DNA of 64,000 nucleotides from Clostridia bacterium (GTDB lineage: Bacteria; Bacillota; Clostridia; Oscillospirales; Acutalibacteraceae), in contig JAFYNR010000003.1 of the NCBI GenBank assembly GCA_017548045.1, positions 25,838 to 89,837 of the forward strand, given 5' to 3'. Shown here in pieces: positions 58,472 to 64,000 of this stretch. A program made the position numbers and the translations under genes. The notes under the pieces are model-generated. The model was given only the letters and a program-made list of their open reading frames with translations. It ran no database searches and was not told where the DNA came from. Each line of letters starts with the position of its first letter. Position 1 is the first letter of the stretch.

Positions 58472-58965
58472 TACAAATCATTCCTTTCCAATTCATATTT
58501 CAACATTTTACGCCCGTATTGGAGACGCTTTCTGACCGTTACGGGAGACGTATTTGTGATTTGAGCTATTTCGTTTGCCTTGTAGCCCTCAATATAAAAG
58601 AGATCGAGAACGATTTTATACTTGGCAGGCAGACGCATTATAAGCTCAAAAATTTCTCTGTCACTGTCGCTTATACCGACTTCCTTCAACTCGTCAAGAT
58701 TTTCAACTGCATGACGGCTGTTGAAACGGCACATATTCTTGCTTATATTGGTTGCAACCTTTATAAGCCACGCTTTTTCGTGATTATCATCTCTGAAAAG
58801 CGGAGCCTTTGTCATATATTTCAAGAAGGTTTCCTGCAATGCATCTTCTGCATCGTGTTTGTTGCAAAGAATACTGTAACATATTCTGAAAAGCATACGG
58901 CTGTATTTTTCAACAGCGTACTCGATATGCCGAAGTTCATCATTATATTGGGGAGTTACTGCCAC
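58471..58965 (-). CDS. ECF-type RNA polymerase sigma factor
   Basis: A 164-residue sigma-70-family protein of ECF build. Region 2 is near residues 18-85 (EKYSRMLFRICYSILCNKHD, DALQETFLKYMTKA, HEKAWLIKVATNISKN). Region 4 is at 110-160 (IFELIMRLPAKYKIVLDLFY, EGYKANEIAQITNTSPVTVRKRLQYGRKML). I start it at GTG 58965, because AAAGGAG lies 7 nt upstream; a longer frame to GTG 59013 has no ribosome site and spans a 6-bp hairpin (58981-58998). The stop overlaps a 59-residue ORF. It lies between plsC paralogues, whose expression it may control. Confidence 0.9.
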   Translation of the reverse strand: MAVTPQYNDELRHIEYAVEKYSRMLFRICYSILCNKHDAEDALQETFLKYMTKAPLFRDDNHEKAWLIKVATNISKNMCRFNSRHAVENLDELKEVGISDSDREIFELIMRLPAKYKIVLDLFYIEGYKANEIAQITNTSPVTVRKRLQYGRKMLKYELERNDL

Positions 58966-59060
58966 AACGGTACTCCTTTCGGAAGGCACAAACCTTCCTA
59001 TATTTAAAAACACCGAAAAATGTCGAAATGTGATATTTGTTTTATGAACAATTTGTAAAC

Positions 59061-59651
59061 TTATTTATCCAACAGCTTGATTTCTCTCTGCAGATTATCA
59101 TTGATAACGTTCCAGAGCATATTGTTGGCTTCTTCAAGATTTTCTCCCACGGTTACGGGCTCAAAGAATTTGATGTGTATCTTCTTTCTAAAGAACTTAT
59201 ATTTGCCGGTAATGACAAAAGGAACAATCCTTGAATTTGTTACACTTGCCATTTTGACCGCACCGAATTTGAGAGGAAGAAGCGTACCTGTTTCATTGTT
59301 CACTTTACCCTCGGGAAAAATTCCTATAACCTTGTCATCCTCAAGCACCTCAATGGCACTCTGAAGTGCGGCCTTATCCTTCTGACCTCTGTGAACGGGG
59401 ATAATACCGAAGGGGGCAAAAAACCACTTGAGAGGCGGTTTCATCAGCTCTGATTTGGCAAGGAAATGAACGCATCTCTTTGTTGCCGCGGCAACGGAAA
59501 TGCAATCCATAAAATGAGTGTGATTGCCTGCAAGAATAATTCTTCCGTCCTCCGGAATATTTTCGGCACCTTCTATTGTCGGTCTGAAAAGAACTCTGAA
59601 AAGAAAATCAAGTGTTCCTCTCATAACCTTGTATGTTTTCGGTTCTTTCAT
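59061..59651 (-). CDS. PlsC-family acyltransferase, paralogue 4
   Basis: A 196-residue acyltransferase. NHTHFMD near residue 42 and FPEGKVNNET near 110 keep the catalytic residues, with Lys in place of the usual Thr after FPEG. Close sister of the gene at 57560. The start is ATG 59651 (MKEPKTY), with GAGGG 8 nt upstream; GTG 59660 lies on that site. It has a TTGTAA/TAAAAT promoter and is 95 nt upstream of the sigma factor, with no terminator seen between them, so the two may be co-transcribed. Confidence 0.88.
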   Translation of the reverse strand: MKEPKTYKVMRGTLDFLFRVLFRPTIEGAENIPEDGRIILAGNHTHFMDCISVAAATKRCVHFLAKSELMKPPLKWFFAPFGIIPVHRGQKDKAALQSAIEVLEDDKVIGIFPEGKVNNETGTLLPLKFGAVKMASVTNSRIVPFVITGKYKFFRKKIHIKFFEPVTVGENLEEANNMLWNVINDNLQREIKLLDK

Positions 59652-59696
59652 TATATACACCCTCTGTCAGATGATCGGATTAAACTCCGGTTAATT

Positions 59697-59725
59697 ATTT
59701 TATCACAAAAGAATAAAAGTTACAA
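59697..59725 (-). promoter_or_regulatory. Promoter of plsC paralogue 4
   Basis: In minus reading, TTGTAA (59725-59720), 17-bp spacer, TAAAAT (59702-59697). Confidence 0.55.
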
Positions 59726-59742
59726 GAGTTTTTTATTTTCTG

Positions 59743-59771
59743 TTGAAACTGCACATTTTTTGTGGTATAAT
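59743..59771 (+). promoter_or_regulatory. Promoter of nanE, directly abutting the start codon
   Basis: TTGAAA (59743-59748), 17-bp spacer, TATAAT (59766-59771). Only 7 nt separate the -10 from the ATG at 59779, so the mRNA should start at or next to the first codon. Confidence 0.7.
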
Positions 59772-59778
59772 CATCCGT

Positions 59779-60483
59779 ATGGAAAAGAAAACTAACAAAC
59801 AAATTTTGGATCAGATCAAAGGCGGACTTATTGTTTCCTGCCAAGCCCTGTCAACAGAGCCGTTATATGACAGCTACATAATGAGCAAAATGGCTTATGC
59901 CGCATACCTTGGCGGTGCCGTAGGTATAAGAGCAAATACTGTTGTTGACATTCTGGCTATCAGGGAAAGAGTCGACCTTCCGATCATCGGCATTATCAAA
60001 GAAGAATATCCCGACAGCGACGTTTACATCACGCCCACAATGAAAGAGGTTGATGCTCTTGTTGAAATCGGCTGTGATATCATCGCTGTTGACGCCACAA
60101 ACAGAACAAGACCCGGCGGTGTGACTTTTGAGGAGTTCTTCAAAGAAGTCCGTGCAAAGTATCCCGACCAGCTTTTTATGGCGGATACCTCCTGCTTCGA
60201 AGAAGGCAAGCTTGCGCTTGAGCTCGGCTTTGACCTTATCGGAACAACAATGAGCGGATATACGCCCTACACAAAAGGCACTCCCCTGCCCGATTTTACT
60301 CTGATGAAGCGCTATAAGGAGGAACTGGGCGCAACGGTTATTGCCGAAGGCGGTATCTGGGCACCCGATGAGCTTGTAAAAGCCTTTGAAAGCGGAGCGT
60401 ACGCCGCTGTTGTAGGCACCGCAATCACAAGACCTATGGATATCACAAAGCGTTTCGTAAAAGCCTTGGAGGAAAGCAAATGA
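59779..60483 (+). CDS. nanE: N-acetylmannosamine-6-phosphate 2-epimerase
   Basis: A 234-residue TIM-barrel epimerase converting ManNAc-6-phosphate to GlcNAc-6-phosphate in sialic acid use. KGGLIVSCQALSTEPLYDSYIMSKMAYAA, GGAVGIRANTV, PIIGIIKEEYPDSDVYITPT (catalytic Lys), DIIAVDATNRTRPGG and IAEGGIWAPDEL match NanE. The start is ATG 59779: the frame above it contains the promoter. No Shine-Dalgarno sequence precedes it, and the predicted transcript begins at the start codon. It overlaps the ROK kinase gene by 4 nt. A lyase (NanA) and a sialic acid transporter are not in the window. Confidence 0.95.
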   Translation: MEKKTNKQILDQIKGGLIVSCQALSTEPLYDSYIMSKMAYAAYLGGAVGIRANTVVDILAIRERVDLPIIGIIKEEYPDSDVYITPTMKEVDALVEIGCDIIAVDATNRTRPGGVTFEEFFKEVRAKYPDQLFMADTSCFEEGKLALELGFDLIGTTMSGYTPYTKGTPLPDFTLMKRYKEELGATVIAEGGIWAPDELVKAFESGAYAAVVGTAITRPMDITKRFVKALEESK

Positions 60484-61358
60484 AAATCCTTTCATTTGAC
60501 ATCGGCGGCACTGAAATAAAATATGCCTTTTGCGACGAAAATTTTAATCTGACCGAAAAGAAGTCTGTTCCCACAAATGCACACGAAGGCGGCGCAAGGA
60601 TAATTGAACGGATTATGAAAATCATCAAAGGCTGTGAAAATATTGACAGAATAGGCATTTCCACAGCAGGTCAGGTTGACAGCGTAAAGGGCGAAATTAT
60701 TTTTGCTACCGACAGTATTCCTGGCTATACGGGCACAAAGATAAAAGAAATCATCGAATCCGAAACAGGTATCCCCACTGCAGTTGAAAACGACGTAAAT
60801 TCCGCCGCCATAGGCGAGGCCGTTTTCGGTGCCGCAAAAGGCTTTGACAGCTTTATCTGTCTTACCTACGGCACAGGCATCGGCGGTGCGATTTTCATTG
60901 ACGGTAAGCTTTTTACGGGCTGTTCGTTTTCGGCAGGCGAATTCGGTCACATAGTTTCTCACGCAGGCGGCAAAGGCTGCACCTGTGGCGGTTTCGGCTG
61001 TTATGAAGCCTATGCATCCGCAAGTGCTTTGGTCAATGCAGTCAAAGAGAAAACGGGCAAATCAATGAACGGCAGAGAAATTTTTGAAAACTTTGAAAAC
61101 CCCCAAATAAAAAATGTGATTGACTGCTGGATTGATGAAATTGTTATCGGATTAAAAAGTCTTGTTTACATCTTCAATCCGAAGATTATCGTTGCGGGCG
61201 GCGGTATAATGAACGAACAATACATCACCGATGAAATCAATATACGACTGCAAAAAGAACTTATGCCAAGCTTCAGAAAAGTCCGTGTCGTTAAAGCACT
61301 TATGGGCAACGATGCAAACAAACTGGGCGCGGCATACCTTGCGTCAAAAATCAATTAA
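60480..61358 (+). CDS. ROK-family sugar kinase, probable N-acetylmannosamine kinase
   Basis: A 292-residue ROK kinase. DIGGTEIKYAFCD is the ATP-binding loop. GTGIGGAIFIDGK and EFGHIVSHAGGKGCTCGGFG, continuing CYEAYAS, give the substrate His/Glu and the zinc-binding CxCGxxGCxE set. NPKIIVAGGGIM is the second nucleotide-binding segment. Coupling to nanE through an ATGA overlap argues for NanK activity (ManNAc to ManNAc-6-phosphate), but ROK kinases vary and glucose- or allose-type substrates cannot be excluded by motif alone. A strong terminator follows. Confidence 0.88.
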   Translation: MKILSFDIGGTEIKYAFCDENFNLTEKKSVPTNAHEGGARIIERIMKIIKGCENIDRIGISTAGQVDSVKGEIIFATDSIPGYTGTKIKEIIESETGIPTAVENDVNSAAIGEAVFGAAKGFDSFICLTYGTGIGGAIFIDGKLFTGCSFSAGEFGHIVSHAGGKGCTCGGFGCYEAYASASALVNAVKEKTGKSMNGREIFENFENPQIKNVIDCWIDEIVIGLKSLVYIFNPKIIVAGGGIMNEQYITDEINIRLQKELMPSFRKVRVVKALMGNDANKLGAAYLASKIN

Positions 61359-61360
61359 AA

Positions 61361-61392
61361 AAACGGAACAGTCAATATCGGCTGTTCCGTTT
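61361..61392 (+). terminator. Terminator of the nanE-kinase operon
   Basis: AAACGGAACAG/CTGTTCCGTTT stem, 10-nt loop, then TTC after the stem's own T run. Confidence 0.8.
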
Positions 61393-61457
61393 TTCGATAA
61401 GGAAAAATAATACAAAAGTATTTTTTGTATAAAGGCGAATAATATTCATATTTACTA

Positions 61458-61486
61458 TTGATTTCTGCTTTTTGCAGTGATAAAAT
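61458..61486 (+). promoter_or_regulatory. Promoter of the CofE-like gene
   Basis: TTGATT (61458-61463), 17-bp spacer, TAAAAT (61481-61486). Confidence 0.55.
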
Positions 61487-61537
61487 ACAGAATGTGAAAT
61501 TATTCTTAAAATCCGAAACTCATTAGGGGGTTTATTA

Positions 61538-62731
61538 ATGGAAAGAAAAACAGGCACAATTTCAAGAGGCATTCGTTGCCCCATCATCCGCGAAGGTGAC
61601 GACCTTGCAAAAATTGTTTGCGACAGTGTCATAGAAGCCGCAAAATGCGACGGCTTTGAACTTCGTGACAAGGATGTTGTTGCAATAACCGAATCAATCG
61701 TTGCAAGAAGTCAGGGTAACTACGCAAGCGTTGAGGCAATTGCCAAAGATGTTAAAGCTAAGCTCGGCGGCGAAACAATCGGTGTTATCTTCCCCATCCT
61801 TTCAAGAAACCGTTTTGCAATCTGCCTCAAAGGTATTGCAATGGGTGCAAAAAAAGTTGTTCTTATGCTCAGCTATCCCAGTGACGAAGTGGGTAACCAC
61901 CTTCTCACTTACGACCAGCTTGATGATGCAGGTGTTAACCCTTACAGCGATGTACTCACTCTTGAAAAATACCGTGAGCTTTTCGGTGCAAACGTTCATG
62001 AATTCACAGGCGTTGACTATGTTGATTATTATGCACAGATTATCAAAGATGCAGGTGCCGAATGCGAAATCATCTTTGCAAATCAGGCAAAAAGCATTCT
62101 TTCTTATGCGGACTGCATACTGACTTGCGATATTCATACAAGAACAAGAACAAAGCGTTTACTCAAAGCCGCAGGTGCAAAAATCGTTTGCGGTCTTGAC
62201 GATATTCTCACTGCTCCCGTTGACGGCAGCGGCTGCAACGAGGCTTTCGGTCTTCTCGGCTCAAACAAATCAACCGAAGATACTATCAAGCTCTTCCCCA
62301 GAGATTGCTTCCCCTTTGTCAAGAGAACTCAGGAACTTCTTTCCGAAGCAAGCGGCAAACACATTGAAGTTATGGTTTACGGCGACGGTGCATTCAAGGA
62401 TCCTCAGGGTAAGATCTGGGAGCTTGCAGACCCCTGCGTATCACCCGCTTACACCGAAGGTCTGAAAGGTACTCCCAACGAACTCAAACTCAAATATCTT
62501 GCCGACAACGATTTCAAAGACCTCAGCGGCGATGCTCTTAAAGAAGCTATCTCAAAGAAAATCGAAGCTAAAGACGGCAGCAGCCTTGTAGGCGATATGT
62601 CCTCCCAGGGCACAACACCCAGACAGTTTACCGACCTTATCGGTTCACTTTGCGACCTTACAAGCGGCTCAGGCGACAAGGGCACACCTGTTGTTCTTGT
62701 TCAGGGCTACTTTGATAACTATACAAACTGA
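61538..62731 (+). CDS. Coenzyme F420-0:L-glutamate ligase-like protein (CofE family)
   Basis: A 397-residue protein with a CofE/FbiB ligase domain: GIRCPIIREGDDLAKIVCDS, DKDVVAITESIVARSQGN, FPILSRNRFAICLKGIAMGA and DIHTRTRTKRLLKAAGAK. True CofE adds glutamates to F420-0 using GTP and is about 250 residues long; here about 150 further residues (ELLSEASGKHIEVMVYGDGA onward) are attached. No F420 synthesis genes are visible and gut Clostridia generally lack F420, so a different gamma-glutamyl or amide ligation is likely. AGGGGG precedes the ATG. The next gene begins 21 nt after its stop. Confidence 0.82.
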   Translation: MERKTGTISRGIRCPIIREGDDLAKIVCDSVIEAAKCDGFELRDKDVVAITESIVARSQGNYASVEAIAKDVKAKLGGETIGVIFPILSRNRFAICLKGIAMGAKKVVLMLSYPSDEVGNHLLTYDQLDDAGVNPYSDVLTLEKYRELFGANVHEFTGVDYVDYYAQIIKDAGAECEIIFANQAKSILSYADCILTCDIHTRTRTKRLLKAAGAKIVCGLDDILTAPVDGSGCNEAFGLLGSNKSTEDTIKLFPRDCFPFVKRTQELLSEASGKHIEVMVYGDGAFKDPQGKIWELADPCVSPAYTEGLKGTPNELKLKYLADNDFKDLSGDALKEAISKKIEAKDGSSLVGDMSSQGTTPRQFTDLIGSLCDLTSGSGDKGTPVVLVQGYFDNYTN

Positions 62732-62752
62732 TTATTGAACGGAGGATGTAAA

Positions 62753-63733
62753 ATGAGCACAAATGTAAGACCCGAAACCATGGAACGCATCACCACTCCC
62801 GAACTTGCCAAGGCATTCATTGACGAACAGGTTGCTGAGGTAAGAGCTCAGGTTGGCGATAAAAAAGTACTTCTCGCTCTTTCAGGCGGCGTAGATTCAT
62901 CTGTTGTAGCCGCTCTTCTCATCAAAGCCATCGGCAAACAGCTCGTTTGCGTTCACGTTAACCACGGACTTATGCGCAAGGGCGAAAGCGAAAACGTAAT
63001 TGAAGTTTTCGGAAAAGAGCTTGACGCAAACCTTGTTTATATTGATGCAACGGACCGTTTTCTTGACCTTCTTGCAGGCGTTGACGAACCTGAAAAGAAG
63101 CGTAAGATTATAGGCAATGAATTCATCGAAGTATTCAACGAAGAAGCAAAGAAGCTTGAAGGTATCGCTTTCCTTGCTCAGGGTACAATTTATCCCGATA
63201 TTCTTGAATCAGACGGCGTTAAGGCTCACCACAACGTAGGCGGTCTTCCTGAAGATATGAAGCTTGAACTTGTTGAGCCTGTTAAACTTCTTTATAAAGA
63301 CGAAGTAAGAGTAGTCGGTGAAGCTCTCGGTCTTCCTCACGCTATGGTTTACCGTCAGCCGTTCCCCGGTCCCGGTCTCGGCGTACGCTGCCTCGGCGCA
63401 ATCACACGCGACAGACTCCACGCACTTCGCGAAGCAGACGCCATTCTCCGTGAAGAATTTGACAACTGCGGTCTCGCTGAAAAAGTATGGCAGTATTTCA
63501 TCGCTATTCCTGATGTAAAGAGTGTTGGTGTAAGAAACGATAAACGTTATGAAGGCTGGCCCGCAATCATCAGAGCAGTCAATACAAAAGATGCTATGAC
63601 TGCAACAATCGAAGAAATCCCCTACCCCATTCTTCACAAAATCACCGACAGAATTACTCACGAGGTTGAAGGCATCAACCGTGTCCTCCTCGACCTCACC
63701 CCGAAGCCCATAGGAACAATAGAGTGGGAGTGA
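62753..63733 (+). CDS. guaA: GMP synthase, ATP-pyrophosphatase subunit only
   Basis: A 326-residue protein holding just the synthetase half of GuaA, which adenylates XMP and aminates it to GMP. VLLALSGGVDSSVVAALL is the PP-loop, then VHVNHGLMRKGE, LAQGTIYPDILES, RQPFPGPGLGVRCLGAIT, and the dimer domain ending HEVEGINRVLLDLTPKPIGT, with IEWE. The class I glutaminase domain (about 190 residues) found at the N-terminus of most bacterial GuaA is missing. No separate glutaminase is nearby, so it uses ammonia or a partner encoded elsewhere. The start is ATG 62753, with GGAGG 7 nt upstream. Confidence 0.92.
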   Translation: MSTNVRPETMERITTPELAKAFIDEQVAEVRAQVGDKKVLLALSGGVDSSVVAALLIKAIGKQLVCVHVNHGLMRKGESENVIEVFGKELDANLVYIDATDRFLDLLAGVDEPEKKRKIIGNEFIEVFNEEAKKLEGIAFLAQGTIYPDILESDGVKAHHNVGGLPEDMKLELVEPVKLLYKDEVRVVGEALGLPHAMVYRQPFPGPGLGVRCLGAITRDRLHALREADAILREEFDNCGLAEKVWQYFIAIPDVKSVGVRNDKRYEGWPAIIRAVNTKDAMTATIEEIPYPILHKITDRITHEVEGINRVLLDLTPKPIGTIEWE

Positions 63734-63807
63734 GTTGAAAGCTAAAAAGCATTGTGACCTAATGTTTTCAAGCGTTTCAGTCATAAATTCGCAAAATAAA
63801 TACGACG

Positions 63808-63843
63808 AAAAGAGCTAACTGTTTTCTGTCAGTTAGCTCTTTT
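63808..63843. terminator. Terminator between guaA and the gene at the right edge
   Basis: A 14-bp AAAAGAGCTAACTG/CAGTTAGCTCTTTT stem with an 8-nt loop and a long T-rich tract on the plus strand. Confidence 0.85.
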
Positions 63844-63885
63844 TATTTTTTTGATTCAGTTTCCGTTTGCTGTTCAGCTCAAGTC

Positions 63886-64000
63886 TTATTCAGATTCTAC
63901 AATCACTTTAACATTGTCGGTTTCGGTTTTTAACTCAATCTCAACATTTTCGGTGCTTTCTTCCGATTTTTGAATAACGATCTTACCGACATCTTCCATA
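63886..64000 (-). CDS. C-terminal fragment of an unidentified protein (cut by window edge)
   Basis: A minus-strand frame runs in from the right edge and stops at 63886. The visible 37 codons read EDVGKIVIQKSEESTENVEI and then an acidic end, NVKVIVESE. This may be the end of a longer protein; a Met codon at 63999 could also make it a short ORF. The bias for Glu, Val and Lys looks like genuine coding. No family can be named from so little. Confidence 0.5.
   Translation of the reverse strand, partial: MEDVGKIVIQKSEESTENVEIELKTETDNVKVIVESE

Noticed and set aside
58187-58564. 125-residue plus-strand open frame
   Set aside because: It lies opposite the sigma factor end, the coupled 59-codon ORF and a terminator, with no ribosome site.
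58965-59013. Longer N-terminus of the ECF sigma factor from GTG 59013
   Set aside because: No ribosome site precedes it, the extension spans an inverted repeat, and a strong AAAGGAG sits before GTG 58965.
59863-60495. 210-residue minus-strand open frame opposite nanE
   Set aside because: It is antisense to a clear enzyme gene, matches no family and has no supporting start signals.
1-64000. CRISPR arrays, rRNA/tRNA genes, insertion sequences and prophage genes
   Set aside because: No regularly spaced repeats, tRNA cloverleaf with CCA-type end, transposase or phage structural motifs were recognised on either strand by eye.

Overview
The window looks like chromosome of an anaerobic, low-to-moderate GC Firmicute of the gut Clostridia (Oscillospiraceae/Ruminococcaceae-like). 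This is inferred from Shine-Dalgarno-led genes with TTGACA/TATAAT-type promoters, an ispH-rpsA fusion next to cmk and plsC, a type III glutamine synthetase, ferredoxin-dependent 2-oxoacid oxidoreductases, a 2-hydroxyacyl-CoA dehydratase activase, and an LPxTG-like surface protein. No rRNA, tRNA, CRISPR array, phage or transposase was seen.

Layout. 1-8.5 kb: tsaE-tsaB (tsaB cut by the edge), a glycerophosphodiesterase, araA, a beta-helix carbohydrate-active protein, an MFS transporter and an autoregulated sdpRI-like pair without a visible toxin. 8.6-14 kb: a GH43-like enzyme, then a two-gene operon of tandem paralogous cobalamin-binding radical SAM proteins, then a Nudix hydrolase. 14.2-24.9 kb: a long operon starting at a near-consensus promoter. 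It encodes a LeuA-like protein whose metal-binding His-x-His is replaced, a TIM-barrel/acyl-CoA-ligase fusion, a branched-chain aminotransferase, a ParA-like ATPase, all four parts of a branched-chain 2-oxoacid:ferredoxin oxidoreductase, an XRE-cupin regulator and a second acyl-CoA ligase. Together these link branched-chain amino acids, 2-oxoacids, acyl-CoAs and free branched acids, in either the degradative or the reductive-carboxylation direction.

24.9-43.7 kb: glnN, a GPH sugar symporter with an AraC regulator, a minus-strand run (rpiR, HI0933-like flavoprotein, cmk, plsC, ispH-rpsA, then a DMT permease, a secreted subtilisin and a GH13 glucosidase), and a GH95 fucosidase with a HAD phosphatase and plsY. 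43.8-49.8 kb: a sortase-anchored B-repeat protein, then a BlaI/BlaR1-type pair whose sensor carries repeated non-penicillin-binding modules that recur in the lipoprotein gene next to it.

50-64 kb: an aminotransferase, a polysaccharide deacetylase, a DUF4430 lipoprotein, a minus-strand operon of two plsC paralogues plus a split dehydratase-activase system, an ECF sigma factor coupled to a 59-residue ORF, a further plsC, nanE (apparently leaderless) with a ROK kinase, a CofE-like ligase, a GMP synthase lacking its glutaminase domain, and the 3' end of an unidentified gene. The carbohydrate genes (arabinose, fucose, N-acetylmannosamine, alpha-glucosides) fit a gut organism using plant and mucin glycans.
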